Assembly (NCBI GenBank): GCA_046347155.1
Contig: JAXMGT010000001.1
Location: forward strand, 992,001-1,056,000
Length of the DNA stretch: 64,000 bases
Reading direction: 5' to 3'
From: RPQJ01 sp046347155
GTDB taxonomy: Bacteria > Pseudomonadota > Gammaproteobacteria > Steroidobacterales > Steroidobacteraceae
Within the stretch, counting starts at the first letter, position 1; each line of letters opens with the position of its first letter. The translations under genes were made by a program, and so were the position numbers. Positions 51,720-61,315 of this stretch are shown one piece after another. Under the pieces are notes generated by a model. The model had not been told where the DNA came from. It searched no databases and saw nothing but the letters and a program-made list of their open reading frames with translations.

Positions 51720-52196
51720 ATGACGAAGCCCTTCGGTGGACTGCTGGCCGTGGCGGCGCTGGCCGTGCTCGCGGGCTGCTCGACCTTCGGCAAGAAGATC
51801 GAGACCCCGGCCGTCGAGGTCACGAACGTCCAGATCCTGAGCGCCGACATGTTCTCGCAGCGCTTCAAGGTGCACCTCAAGGTCGCCAACCCGAACGACA
51901 TCGAGGTGCCCGTCGAGAGCATCGACTTCAAGCTGTTCCTGATGGGCGACCAGTTCGGCGAGGGCGCGACCGACGCGGCGTTCACGCTGCCGTCGCGCGG
52001 CGAGGCCGAGTTCGACGCGATGCTCTCGACCGACTTCGTGAGCGCGCTCGGGCGCGTCGTGAGTCGCAAGGGCGGCAACAAGCTCGAGAACGTCGAGTAC
52101 GCCGTGACCGGGACGCTGCACCTCGCGAAGGGCTTCGTGCGCGAGGTGCCGTTCAGCCACAAGGGCCTCGTCGACTTCACGAAGGGCTACAAGTAG
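51720..52196 (+). CDS. LEA-type-2 (WHy) domain lipoprotein
   Basis: 158 aa. Lipobox VLAGC (Cys20); then a WHy/LEA_2 immunoglobulin-like domain (VTNVQILSADMFSQRFKVHLKVANPN). Such lipoproteins relate to water-stress proteins and outer-membrane stability. Located between glgC and the convergent glgA, but no glycogen role is known. Confidence 0.85.
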   Translation: MTKPFGGLLAVAALAVLAGCSTFGKKIETPAVEVTNVQILSADMFSQRFKVHLKVANPNDIEVPVESIDFKLFLMGDQFGEGATDAAFTLPSRGEAEFDAMLSTDFVSALGRVVSRKGGNKLENVEYAVTGTLHLAKGFVREVPFSHKGLVDFTKGYK

Positions 52197-52205
52197 CCGC
52201 CCGGT

Positions 52206-53675
52206 TCAGCCCCGCGGCGGCATCCCGAGCGCGCAGCGGCCGTACAGGCGCTCGTACTCGGCGACGCGCCGCTCCCAGGAATTGTCCTCGCGCATGCCGT
52301 TCTGGACGATGCGCCGCCAGGTCCGAGGGTGCGCGTGCCATTCGAGCGCCGTGTCGAGCGCCCAGCGGAGCCCGTTCGCATCGTAGTGCTCGAACACGAT
52401 CCCGTTGCCCGAGCCGCTGCGCGGGTCGTAATGACGCACCGAATCGGCGAGGCCGCCGGTGCGCCTGACGACGGGCACGGTGCCGTAACGGAGGCTGTAG
52501 AGCTGGTTGAGGCCGCAGGGCTCGTAGGCGGACGGCATCAGGAACATGTCGGCCGCGGCCTCGATCATGTGGGCGAGTTCCTCGCTGTAGCCGCTGTAGA
52601 ACGCGGCCCGGCCGGGGAACCGTTCGTGCAGCGACTGCATGAACGCCTCGTACCGTGCTTCGCCGCTCCCGAGCGCCACGAAGCGCAGTTCGCGCGTCGC
52701 GAGCAGTTCGGGGAGCACCTCGACGAGCAGGTCGATCCCCTTCTGCGCGACGAGCCGCGTCACCATCCCGATCACGGGCGTGGTCGGCGGGGCGGGCATC
52801 CTGAGCAGGTCGAGGAGCGCCTCGCGGTTGCGCAGTTTCCCCGTCAGGTCGTCGGCATCGTAGCGATGCGGGAGGTAGCGGTCGCTCGCCGGATTCCATT
52901 CCGCGCAGTCGATGCCGTTCAGGATCCCGACCACGGCGTCGCCGCGTGCACGCAGGTCCCCGTCGAGCCCGTGCCCGCCCTCGGGCGTGCAGATCTCCCA
53001 GGCGTAGGTCGGGCTCACCGTCGTGACCGCGTCGGCGTGCAGTATCGCTTGGCGCATCGGGTTCACGCGCCCGAGCGCGAGGTCGGCGGCGTCCAGTGCG
53101 GCCAGGTCGACGCCCGGCCCGACGTCCGCGGCGCGCGAGGCACCGAAGACGCCCTGGTAGCCGATGTTGTGGATCGTGAACACGCTGCGCGCCGCGCCGA
53201 AGCAGTCCCGGTCCCAGGCGTAGGCGGTACGCAGCAGCAGCGGCGCGAAGGCCGTGTGCCAGTCGTGCGCGTGCACGATGTCCGGCGCGTAGCCCATCCG
53301 CTGGCAGCAGTCGAACGCGGCCCGGGTGAGCGCCAGGTAGCGCAGGTGCTCGTCCGGTGCGTCGGAGTAGATCCGCGGCCGGTCGAAGAGCGGAGGGCAG
53401 TCCACCAGGTGGATCCACAGGTCCGAGTCCGGCGCGCGGGCCGTGTGGATGTCGCAGGCGAACTCGTGTGCGCCCACCCGGACCGGCAGCCCGCGCAGGC
53501 CTTCGACGGGATGGCGGTCGACGCCCCCGAGTTCCATCTGCCCGTGCAGCGGCACGAACACGCGCAGGTCGTGGCCGCGCCGGCACAGGTGCCGCGTCAG
53601 TGCGGCGACGACGTCCCCGAGCCCCCCGGCCTTGGCGAACGGCGAATACTCCGCGGAGATGTGGCAGATGCGCAC
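52206..53675 (-). CDS. glgA: Glycogen synthase (ADP-glucose type)
   Basis: 489 aa GT5 enzyme. ADP-glucose site KAGGLGDV (residues 15-22), IHNIGYQG, and the C-terminal EPCGLNQLYSLRYGTVPVVRRTGGLADSV block are all present. It extends alpha-1,4-glucan chains from ADP-glucose. Faces glgC across a lipoprotein gene. No branching enzyme or phosphorylase is in the window. Confidence 0.95.
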   Translation of the reverse strand: MRICHISAEYSPFAKAGGLGDVVAALTRHLCRRGHDLRVFVPLHGQMELGGVDRHPVEGLRGLPVRVGAHEFACDIHTARAPDSDLWIHLVDCPPLFDRPRIYSDAPDEHLRYLALTRAAFDCCQRMGYAPDIVHAHDWHTAFAPLLLRTAYAWDRDCFGAARSVFTIHNIGYQGVFGASRAADVGPGVDLAALDAADLALGRVNPMRQAILHADAVTTVSPTYAWEICTPEGGHGLDGDLRARGDAVVGILNGIDCAEWNPASDRYLPHRYDADDLTGKLRNREALLDLLRMPAPPTTPVIGMVTRLVAQKGIDLLVEVLPELLATRELRFVALGSGEARYEAFMQSLHERFPGRAAFYSGYSEELAHMIEAAADMFLMPSAYEPCGLNQLYSLRYGTVPVVRRTGGLADSVRHYDPRSGSGNGIVFEHYDANGLRWALDTALEWHAHPRTWRRIVQNGMREDNSWERRVAEYERLYGRCALGMPPRG

Positions 53676-53794
53676 CTGCCCAGTGTGCCAAAAACGGGCA
53701 TCGGCCGGCGACGCTGCTTCGGTGGGAGGGGCTGCCGCCGCGATCGAGCACGATCCGGGTGGCGACGGCCGCGTCCCCGCCTATGCTTGCGTCC

Positions 53795-54670
53795 ATGGAA
53801 ACCACGAAGACGAACGGCCGTGGACTCGCCGGAGCCGATTACCGGCGCATCGAGCGGGCCATCGAGTACATGGACCAACACGTGCGTGAGCAGCCGGCGC
53901 TCGAGGACGTGGCGCGGGTCGCCGGACTCGCGCCCCATCACTTCGCGCGGCGATTCCGTCGCTGGGCCGGCATCTCGCCGAAGCAGTTCCTCCAGCGGCT
54001 GACATTCGAGGCCGCGAGCGAGGCGCTGGCCCGCGATGCCTCGGTGCTCGCGGCCGCGTTCGACTCGGGCCTGTCGGGCCCGGGCCGCCTGCACGACCTG
54101 TTCGTCACCGTCGCGGCCGTCACGCCGGGCGAGTACAAGGCGCGCGGGCAGGGCCTCGAGATCCGGCACGGATCCGCGGCGACCCCATTCGGACCCGCGA
54201 CGATCGCAGTCACGCCGCGGGGCGTCGGATTCCTCGGGTTCGAGGATGCACGCGGCCGCGTGCCGGGCTGGGACGAATACCGCTCGGCCTGGCGCGAGGC
54301 GCGGTTCGTCGCCGATGCTCGCGTGGCGGGCGAGGTCGCGGCGCGAACCTGGGGTTCCGTCGGGACGCGGAGTGAACCGCTGCGCCTGTGGGTGCTCGGG
54401 ACGAATTTCCAGGTGCAGGTGTGGCAGGCGCTGTTGCGCGCCGCCCCGGACGGGCCGGTGACCTACGCCGACCTCGCCCGGGACATTGGCCGGCCGGGCG
54501 CGGCGCGAGCGGTCGGCAACGCGGTCGGTGCGAACCCGGTGGCGTGGCTGATTCCCTGTCACCACGTGCTGCGCGGTACGGGCGCGATCGGGGGCTATCG
54601 CTGGGGAGCGGCGCGCAAGCGAGCGATGCTCGCCTGGGAAATGTCGCACGGGATCGCCGCGGCGCCGTGA
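53795..54670 (+). CDS. Ada-like AraC-HTH / O6-alkylguanine-DNA methyltransferase
   Basis: 291 aa. Residues about 15-115 form an AraC-type double HTH (LEDVARVAGLAPHHFARRFRRW). Residues about 125-285 are the methylguanine methyltransferase domain, with acceptor Cys255 in IPCHHV (the consensus is PCHR) and the TYADLARDIGRPGAARAVGNAVGANP DNA-binding block. The N-terminal zinc (methylphosphotriester) domain of E. coli Ada is absent, so the alkylation-sensing switch of Ada is missing. It repairs O6-alkylguanine by suicide transfer. Confidence 0.9.
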   Translation: METTKTNGRGLAGADYRRIERAIEYMDQHVREQPALEDVARVAGLAPHHFARRFRRWAGISPKQFLQRLTFEAASEALARDASVLAAAFDSGLSGPGRLHDLFVTVAAVTPGEYKARGQGLEIRHGSAATPFGPATIAVTPRGVGFLGFEDARGRVPGWDEYRSAWREARFVADARVAGEVAARTWGSVGTRSEPLRLWVLGTNFQVQVWQALLRAAPDGPVTYADLARDIGRPGAARAVGNAVGANPVAWLIPCHHVLRGTGAIGGYRWGAARKRAMLAWEMSHGIAAAP

Positions 54671-54683
54671 GGCGCGCGCCGGA

Positions 54684-55166
54684 TCAGCGCTTCTCGTCCT
54701 CGTCGCGTCCCTTCTCGCGCTTCGACATCAGCGCGCCGAGCAGGCTTTCCTGTGCCTTGGCGAGCGTCTCGAGGTTCTGGCGCGTGAGGTCCGCCACGGT
54801 CGAGATCGGGCCGCTCGACACGAGCTTCGACAACTGGGACTGCAGCGCTTCCTGCTGGTTCAGGAAGGTCTCGATGCTCTTCTCGAGGAATCCGGCGAGG
54901 AAGCCCTGCATCGCGTTCCCGTAGAAACGGATGATCGCCTCGAGCACCTTGGTGCTGAGGATCGGCCGGCCGAACTGCTCCTGTTCGGCGATCACCTGCA
55001 GCAGGATGTGCCGAGTGATGTCGTGCCCGGTCTTGTCCTCGACGACCTTCAGTTTCTCGCCCTTGACGATCAGCGTGCGGATGTCGTCGAGCGTGATGTG
55101 GCGGCTCTGCGAGGCGTCGTAGAGCCGGCGGTTGGCGTACTTCTTGATCAGGCGTTCCTGCGTCAT
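54684..55166 (-). CDS. phaR: Polyhydroxyalkanoate synthesis repressor
   Basis: 160 aa. N-terminal PHB/PHA accumulation DNA-binding domain (LIKKYANRRLYDASQSRHITLDDI) and the C-terminal PHB_acc region (QGFLAGFLEKSIETFLNQQEALQSQL). PhaR represses phasin genes and binds PHA granules. Start ATG 55166 matches the family. No PHA synthase or phasin lies in the window. Confidence 0.93.
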   Translation of the reverse strand: MTQERLIKKYANRRLYDASQSRHITLDDIRTLIVKGEKLKVVEDKTGHDITRHILLQVIAEQEQFGRPILSTKVLEAIIRFYGNAMQGFLAGFLEKSIETFLNQQEALQSQLSKLVSSGPISTVADLTRQNLETLAKAQESLLGALMSKREKGRDEDEKR

Positions 55167-55312
55167 GCGCGCAGTGTACCTCAGGTTTGTTGCGCTGCAC
55201 GAAGCGCGCGGGACCGCTCGCGTGCTGCGATGCAGCAAAGCCGTCGGACCCGGTCGCCCCGGGTTGGACGCGAGGTAGACTCCGCCCCCTCGGCCAGCGG
55301 CAGGGTACGGAC

Positions 55313-55783
55313 ATGTCGGCGAGCGAACTCCATGCGGAACTCCGGGCGCGCATCGGCGAGGAAGTCCACGTGAGCGACTGGTTCACGGTGACCCAGGAGC
55401 GCATTCAGGCCTTCGCGGACGCGACCGGGGACCACCAGTGGATCCACGTCGACGCGGAGCGGTGCCGGCGCGAGTCGCCGTGGCGCACGACGATCGCGCA
55501 CGGCTTCCTGACGCTGTCGCTGTTCCCGATGCTGCGCGGGCTCGCCGAGGACGGCGCGCCGCTCTATCCGGGCGTGCGGCAGGGCATCAACTATGGGCTC
55601 GACCGGCTGCGGTTCCCGAACGCCGTGCGCGCGGGCAGCCGGGTCCGCGCGCGCTGCACGCTGCTCGGCGTCGAGGAGATCCCGGGCGGTCTGCAGGTCG
55701 CCGAGCGCTACACGGCCGAGATCGAGGGCGAGGCCAAGCCCGCCTGCGTCGCCGACGCGATCTTCCGGCTGTATTTCGGCTGA
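55313..55783 (+). CDS. MaoC-family (R)-specific enoyl-CoA hydratase
   Basis: 156 aa hot-dog fold. Catalytic Asp/His in ADATGDHQWIHVD and HGFLTLSLFP. NodN/PhaJ-like hydratases convert trans-2-enoyl-CoA to (R)-3-hydroxyacyl-CoA, a PHA precursor route. Divergent from phaR by about 150 bases, which supports a PHA link. Confidence 0.88.
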   Translation: MSASELHAELRARIGEEVHVSDWFTVTQERIQAFADATGDHQWIHVDAERCRRESPWRTTIAHGFLTLSLFPMLRGLAEDGAPLYPGVRQGINYGLDRLRFPNAVRAGSRVRARCTLLGVEEIPGGLQVAERYTAEIEGEAKPACVADAIFRLYFG

Positions 55784-55843
55784 GGCCGCCGGCCGGGAAT
55801 CTGGTGATGCCCGCCGGGAATGAGCGGCCGCCGGCCGCGGGAT

Positions 55844-55849
55844 TATAGT
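55844..55849 (+). promoter_or_regulatory. Candidate -10 box for cysK
   Basis: TATAGT within GGGATTATAGTGCC, 40 bases before the cysteine synthase ATG. No clear -35. Confidence 0.35.
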
Positions 55850-55888
55850 GCCGCCACGACGCCCCGCCGGGGCCGGAGGTCATTTGCC

Positions 55889-56830
55889 ATGATCCACGAC
55901 AGCATCCTGCACACGATCGGCCGCACGCCGATCGTGCGCGTGAACAGGATCGCGCCGCCGCACGTCACGATGTACGTGAAGTGCGAGTACTTCAACCCGC
56001 TCTCGTCCGTGAAGGACCGCCTCGCGATCGCGATCATCGAGGACGCCGAGAAGCGCGGCACGCTGAAGCCCGGCCAGACGGTCGTCGAGGCCACCTCCGG
56101 CAACACAGGCATCGCGCTCGCGATGGTGTGCGCGGCCAAGGGCTACCCGTTCGTCGCGGTGATGGTCGAGACGTTCTCGGTCGAGCGCCGCAAGATCATG
56201 CGCATGCTCGGCGCGAAGGTGATCCTCACCCCGGCGGCCGAGCGCGGTTCGGGCATGGTGCGCAAGGCGGCCGAACTCGCCGCGAAGCACGGCTGGTTCC
56301 TGGCCCGGCAGTTCGAGAACGAGGCCAACCCGGCCTACCACCGCCAGACGACCGGGCCGGAGATCCTGTCGGACTTCGCCGGACGGCGCCTCGACTACTT
56401 CGTGAGCGGCTGGGGCACCGGCGGCACGATCACCGGGGCCGGCGAGATGATCCGGCTCGCCCGTCCCGAGGTGAAGATCATCGCCACCGAGCCGGCCGGC
56501 GCGTCGCTGCTCGCGGGCGCCGAGTTCAAGCCCCACAAGATCCAGGGCTGGACGCCGGACTTCGTGCCCGCGGTGCTGAACCGCTCGGTTCCGCACGAGA
56601 TCGTCCCGGTCACCGACGACGAATCGATCGCCGCCTCGCGCGCGCTCGCGAGCAAGGAAGGCATCTTCTGCGGGATCTCCTCGGGCGGCACGTTCGCCGC
56701 GGCCCTGAAGGTGGCCGAGAAGGCACCGCAAGGGTCGGTGATCCTCGCGATGCTGCCGGACACCGGCGAGCGCTACATGTCGACCGCGCTGTTCGAGGGC
56801 ATTGCCGAGGGCTCGGACCCGGAGCCCTGA
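55889..56830 (+). CDS. cysK: Cysteine synthase (O-acetylserine sulfhydrylase)
   Basis: 313 aa PLP enzyme, normal CysK length. The PLP lysine lies in SVKDRLAIAII (preceded by NPLS, a known variant of NPGG/NPSG), the substrate loop is EATSGNTGIALA, and the phosphate loop is SGWGTGGTITGAG. It makes L-cysteine from O-acetylserine and sulfide. CysK versus CysM is not certain. The start after AGGTCATTTGCC is modest. Confidence 0.9.
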   Translation: MIHDSILHTIGRTPIVRVNRIAPPHVTMYVKCEYFNPLSSVKDRLAIAIIEDAEKRGTLKPGQTVVEATSGNTGIALAMVCAAKGYPFVAVMVETFSVERRKIMRMLGAKVILTPAAERGSGMVRKAAELAAKHGWFLARQFENEANPAYHRQTTGPEILSDFAGRRLDYFVSGWGTGGTITGAGEMIRLARPEVKIIATEPAGASLLAGAEFKPHKIQGWTPDFVPAVLNRSVPHEIVPVTDDESIAASRALASKEGIFCGISSGGTFAAALKVAEKAPQGSVILAMLPDTGERYMSTALFEGIAEGSDPEP

Positions 56831-56897
56831 GCCGGGGCCGGCGGGCCGTCCGGCGCCGAGGGCAACGCGCCGGTTCCGCGCGGCAGGGCAACGGTGG

Positions 56898-56903
56898 GAT
56901 AAT
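56898..56903 (+). promoter_or_regulatory. Candidate extended -10 box for the RND operon
   Basis: GATAAT preceded by TGG (TGGGATAAT), 43 bases before the adaptor ATG at 56946. The extended TGn may compensate for a poor -35. Confidence 0.45.
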
Positions 56904-56945
56904 GCCCGCCTCCCCCCGGCTGATCGCCTGACGACCGCGGTGCCC

Positions 56946-58082
56946 ATGTCCGACACATTCAAGAAGGCGCTTGCGGGCGCCGTCGCCGGCGCCGTGCTCG
57001 TCGCCTTCGCCTGGCACGTGAGCAGCGAACGTGCGAAGCGGGCGCCGGCCGGGGCGGGCGCGCCGTCGGCGGTCGCGGGCAAGCCGGGCGCCGCCCCGTC
57101 GTCGAAGGACCCGGTCGCCGTCGTCGTCGCGCCGGTGCGCGTCGAGCGCCTCGCGCAGCAGATCGAGGCGCTGGGCACGGCCCGGGCCAACGAGTCGGTC
57201 GACGTCACGGCCAAGGTCACGAACCTCGTGACGGCCGTGCACTTCGCCGAGGGCCAGTCGGTCGCGCGCGGCGCGCTGCTCGTGGAACTCGACGGCGCCG
57301 CCGCACGCGCGCAGCTCGCGATCGCCGACGCCGCGGTCAAGGAAAGCCGCAGCCAGTGGAAGCGCAGCCAGGAGCTCTACACGACGAAGGCCCTCTCCGA
57401 GGCGCAGCTCGACCAGATCGAGGCGACGCTGCGGGCGAACGAGGCCCGGGTCGCCGCCGCGCAGGCCCAGCTCGACGACACCCGGGTCCGCGCGCCGTTC
57501 GCCGGGCGCACGGGCCTGCGCCGCGTGAGCGTCGGCAGCCTGGTCAACCCGGGCACCGTGATCACCACGCTCGACGACACCGCGACGATCAAGCTCGACT
57601 TCACGGTCGCCGAGACGTTCCTGTCCGCGCTGTCGCCCGGGCTCGCGATCACGGCGCGCAGCGCCGCGTACCCGGACCGCACGTTCGAGGGCCACGTCGC
57701 GAGCGTCGATTCGCGCGTGGACCCGACCACGCGATCGGTGATCGTGCGCGCGTTGATCCCGAATCGCGACGGGGTGCTGAAGCCCGGCATGTTCCTCACG
57801 GTGCGCCTGTCGCGCGGCGCGGCCGACGCGCTCGTGGTGCCGGAGCAGGCGCTGGTCCCCGAGCAGGGTGACGTGTACGTGTTCGTCGTGAAGGATGCGC
57901 AGGCCGAGAAGCGCCGGATCCGGATCGGGGAGCGACGCGTCGGCAGCGTACAGGTGCTCGAAGGGCTCGCGGCCGGCGAGATCGTCGTGACCGAAGGCAC
58001 GCAGAAACTCCGGGACGGCCTGGCCGTCACGGTCGCGACGCCGGCCGGCGGCACGGCGGCGGCGGGGGCCGCCGCGCCGTGA
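56946..58082 (+). CDS. RND efflux periplasmic adaptor
   Basis: 378 aa membrane-fusion protein. N-terminal membrane anchor (about residues 5-22), Ala/Pro linker, lipoyl/coiled-coil hairpin (YTTKALSEAQLDQIEATLRA), and beta-barrel with DDTRVRAPFAGRTGLRRVSVG. It links the RND pump to an outer-membrane channel not encoded here. Overlaps the pump gene by four bases (GTGA). Confidence 0.93.
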   Translation: MSDTFKKALAGAVAGAVLVAFAWHVSSERAKRAPAGAGAPSAVAGKPGAAPSSKDPVAVVVAPVRVERLAQQIEALGTARANESVDVTAKVTNLVTAVHFAEGQSVARGALLVELDGAAARAQLAIADAAVKESRSQWKRSQELYTTKALSEAQLDQIEATLRANEARVAAAQAQLDDTRVRAPFAGRTGLRRVSVGSLVNPGTVITTLDDTATIKLDFTVAETFLSALSPGLAITARSAAYPDRTFEGHVASVDSRVDPTTRSVIVRALIPNRDGVLKPGMFLTVRLSRGAADALVVPEQALVPEQGDVYVFVVKDAQAEKRRIRIGERRVGSVQVLEGLAAGEIVVTEGTQKLRDGLAVTVATPAGGTAAAGAAAP

Positions 58083-61000
58083 GGCTGTCGGAGGTCTCGG
58101 TCCGGCGACCCGTCTTCGCGACGGTGATGAGCCTGCTGCTCGTCATCCTCGGCCTGCTCGCGGCGACCCGGCTGCCGGTCCGGGAGCTGCCGAACGTCGA
58201 GTCCCCGGTCGTCTCGATCGACACGACCTACCGGGGCGCGTCCGCCGACGTCGTCGAGACCAAGATCACGCAGGTCATCGAGGACCGCGTGGCCGGCATC
58301 GAGGGCGTCACGAAGATGACCTCGCAGAGCCTCGACGGCCGTTCGAGCATCAACCTCGAATTCGACCCGTCTCGCTCGGTGGACGAGGCCGCGAACGACG
58401 TGCGCGACCGCGTGGCGCGGGTCGCGGCCAACCTGCCCGAGGAGGCCGACCCGCCCGAGATCGGCAAGGTCGACTCGGCCGCCGAACCGATCATGTTCGT
58501 GAACCTCTCGAGCAGCACGATGAGCGTGCTCGAGCTCACGGACTACGCCGAGCGCGTGCTCACCGAGCGGCTCGGCGTGGTGCCGGGCGTCGCCCGCGTG
58601 CGCCTGAGCGGCGCCCGCCGCTACGCGATGCGCGTGTGGATCGACCGCGAGGCGCTCGCGGCGCGCCAGCTCACGGTCACCGACATCGAGAACGCGCTGC
58701 GCCGCGAGAACGTGCAGCTGCCCGCCGGCCGGCTCGAGTCGTCGCAGCGCGAACTCACGCTCAGGACCGACACGCAGCTCAACACCGAGCAGGACTTCCG
58801 GGAGCTGCCGATCGGGCGCGGCCCGGACGGCTACGTCGTGCGGCTCGGCGAGGTTTCGGACGTGCGCCTCGCGGCCGAGAACGAGCGCACCGTCTCGAGG
58901 TCGAACGGCGTCCCGGGCATCAGCCTCGGCATCGAGCAGGTCTCGAAGGCGAACACGCTCGAGGTCGCCAACGCGGTGCGCGCCGAGCTCGAACGCCTGC
59001 GCCCCGAACTCCCCCCGGGCACCTCGCTCGACATCAACCTCGACCGCTCGACGTTCATCAGCGAGTCGATGAAGGAAGTCGTCGAGGCGCTCGCGGTCGC
59101 GCTCGCGCTGGTGCTCGCGGTGATCTACCTGTTCCTCGGCAACCTGCGCGCGATGCTGATCCCGGCCGTGACGATCCCCGTGTCGATCGTGGCCGCGTTC
59201 ATCGTGATGGCCGCGATGGGCTTCTCGATCAACATCCTGACGCTGCTCGGGCTGGTGCTCGCGATCGGCCTCGTGGTCGACGACTCGATCATCGTGCTCG
59301 AGAACATCTACCGGCGCGTCGAGTCCGGCGAGCCGCCGCTGCTCGCGTCCGTCGAGGGCAGCCGCGAGATCGGCTTCGCGGTGATCGCGACGACCGCGGT
59401 GCTCACGGCCGTGTTCCTGCCGATCTCGTTCCTGCAGGGCAACGTCGGGCAGCTGTTCCGGGAGTTCGGCTTCACGATCGCGTCGGCGATCGTGTTCTCC
59501 TCGTTCGTCGCGCTGACGCTGACGCCGATGATGTGCTCGAAGCTGCTGCACACGGGCGAGCGCCACTCCGGCTTCGCCGAGGCGGTGGACCGGGCGTTCC
59601 GCGCCATCTCGCAGGGCTACGAGTCCGGGCTGCGCCGCGTGATGCGCCGGCCGTGGCTCGTGGTCGTGGCGGCGCTCGCCGCGGTCGGACTCTCGGCCCT
59701 GCTGTTCCGCGGGATCCCGACCGAGCTCGCGCCCTCCGAGGACCGGGGGATGATCTTCTACACGCTCACGGCGCCGGAAGGCGCCTCGCTCGAGTACATG
59801 GACCGCCACGCGCGCATGGCCGAGGACGTCGTCGGGCCGCTGCGGGCGAACGGCGAGGTCGTGCGCGGCCTCACCCGGATACCGGGCGGCTTCGGCGGCG
59901 CGACGGAGCTCAACGTCGCCCGCGGCTTCCTGCTGCTCGCGCCCTGGGGCGAGCGGGACCGCAGCGCGGACGAGATCGCCCAGGACCTGCGCCGGCAGCT
60001 CGAGGCGATCCCCGGCGTGCGCTCGAACGTGGGGCTGTACGGCGGCCTCAGCCGCGGCGCCGGCACGCCGGTGCAGGTCGTGCTCGGTGGCACCGAGTAC
60101 GCGGACCTCGTGAAGTGGCGCGACCTGCTCATGCAGCGCATGCAGGACAACCCGGGCCTCGCGAACGTGCAGTCGAACTACGAGGAGCGCAAGCCGCAGG
60201 TCGAGGTGGCCGTGGACCGCGACCGCGCCGCCGACCTCGGCGTGTCGCTGGCGACCGTCGGGCGCACGCTCGAGACCGTGCTCGGTTCGCGGATCGTGAC
60301 GACCTACGTGGACCGCGACCGCGAGTACAACGTGATCCTGCAGGGCAAGGCCGAGGACCGGGCCACGCCGGCGGACCTCGACAACCTGTACGTGCGCTCG
60401 GACCGCACCGGCGAGCTGATCCCGCTCGCGAACCTCGTGACGCTGAAGGAGGACGCGGGCCCGATGCGGCTCAACCGCTTCGACCGGCTGCGCTCGATCA
60501 CGGTGTCCGCCGCGCTCACGCCGGGCTACACGCTCGGCGAGGCGCTCGGCTACGTCGAGAAAGTCGTCAAGGACGAGCTGCCGCCGGCCGTGCGGCTCAG
60601 CTACGACGGCGCGTCGCGCGACTTCAAGGAGTCCGGCGGGCAGCTGTACTTCATGTTCGTGATGGCGATGCTCGTGGTGTTCCTGGTGCTCGCCGCGCAG
60701 TTCGAGAGCTTCCTGCACCCGTTCGTCATCATGACGACGGTGCCGCTCGCGGTGGTCGGTGCGCTGGTGGGCCTGTGGCTCTACGGGATGTCGATCAACG
60801 TGTTCAGCCAGATCGCCGCGATCATGCTGGTCGGGCTCGCCGCCAAGAACGGCATCCTGATCGTCGAGTTCGCGAACCAGCTCCGCGACCGCGGCGTCGA
60901 TTACCGCGAGGCCGTCATCGAGGCCGCGGCGATCCGGCTGCGACCGGTGCTGATGACGAGCTTCTGCACCGCGTTCGGCGCGTTGCCCCTGCTCGTCGCG

Positions 61001-61213
61001 ACCGGTGCCGGCGCCGAGTCCCGGCAGCCGATCGGCGTGGTGGTCTTCTACGGCGTCGTGATCTCGGTGCTGCTCACGCTGGTCGTCGTGCCGGCCGTCT
61101 ATTCGATCGTCGCGCGCAACACGCGTTCGCCGCAGGCGATCTCGAAGATGCTGGACAAGCTGCGTGCGGCGGCGCGCCCGGCCGGGACGCCGGTGGAGCC
61201 GACCGACGGCTGA
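58079..61213 (+). CDS. RND multidrug efflux transporter (HAE1 family)
   Basis: 1044 aa, the expected length for AcrB/MexF-type pumps. Starts GTG; LSEVSVRRPVFATVMSLLL is a conserved start. Twelve hydrophobic spans, the proton-relay pair in GLVVDDSIIVLENIYRR, and FNRLRSITVSA-type motifs in the porter domain. It exports hydrophobic compounds using the proton gradient, with the adaptor just upstream. No regulator is adjacent. Confidence 0.95.
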   Translation: MRLSEVSVRRPVFATVMSLLLVILGLLAATRLPVRELPNVESPVVSIDTTYRGASADVVETKITQVIEDRVAGIEGVTKMTSQSLDGRSSINLEFDPSRSVDEAANDVRDRVARVAANLPEEADPPEIGKVDSAAEPIMFVNLSSSTMSVLELTDYAERVLTERLGVVPGVARVRLSGARRYAMRVWIDREALAARQLTVTDIENALRRENVQLPAGRLESSQRELTLRTDTQLNTEQDFRELPIGRGPDGYVVRLGEVSDVRLAAENERTVSRSNGVPGISLGIEQVSKANTLEVANAVRAELERLRPELPPGTSLDINLDRSTFISESMKEVVEALAVALALVLAVIYLFLGNLRAMLIPAVTIPVSIVAAFIVMAAMGFSINILTLLGLVLAIGLVVDDSIIVLENIYRRVESGEPPLLASVEGSREIGFAVIATTAVLTAVFLPISFLQGNVGQLFREFGFTIASAIVFSSFVALTLTPMMCSKLLHTGERHSGFAEAVDRAFRAISQGYESGLRRVMRRPWLVVVAALAAVGLSALLFRGIPTELAPSEDRGMIFYTLTAPEGASLEYMDRHARMAEDVVGPLRANGEVVRGLTRIPGGFGGATELNVARGFLLLAPWGERDRSADEIAQDLRRQLEAIPGVRSNVGLYGGLSRGAGTPVQVVLGGTEYADLVKWRDLLMQRMQDNPGLANVQSNYEERKPQVEVAVDRDRAADLGVSLATVGRTLETVLGSRIVTTYVDRDREYNVILQGKAEDRATPADLDNLYVRSDRTGELIPLANLVTLKEDAGPMRLNRFDRLRSITVSAALTPGYTLGEALGYVEKVVKDELPPAVRLSYDGASRDFKESGGQLYFMFVMAMLVVFLVLAAQFESFLHPFVIMTTVPLAVVGALVGLWLYGMSINVFSQIAAIMLVGLAAKNGILIVEFANQLRDRGVDYREAVIEAAAIRLRPVLMTSFCTAFGALPLLVATGAGAESRQPIGVVVFYGVVISVLLTLVVVPAVYSIVARNTRSPQAISKMLDKLRAAARPAGTPVEPTDG

Positions 61214-61315
61214 GCGCGCCGGCTGCAGTGGGCGCGATTTCGCAAGCCACTGATTAATAACATTAAAAGGCCATCCGGCCCGGCGCACTCGGGCGTGCGG
61301 GGCCGGGCGGCTTGC

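Noticed and set aside
55784..55843. Repeated GGCCGCCGGCC strings before cysK
   Set aside because: Short GC-only repeats are expected by chance at this base composition, and no stable terminator with a T-tract is formed.
61270..61311. GC-rich stem CCGGCCC...GGGCCGG after the RND pump
   Set aside because: A stem is possible, but no T-run follows on either strand and it overlaps the next promoter zone, so I did not call a terminator.
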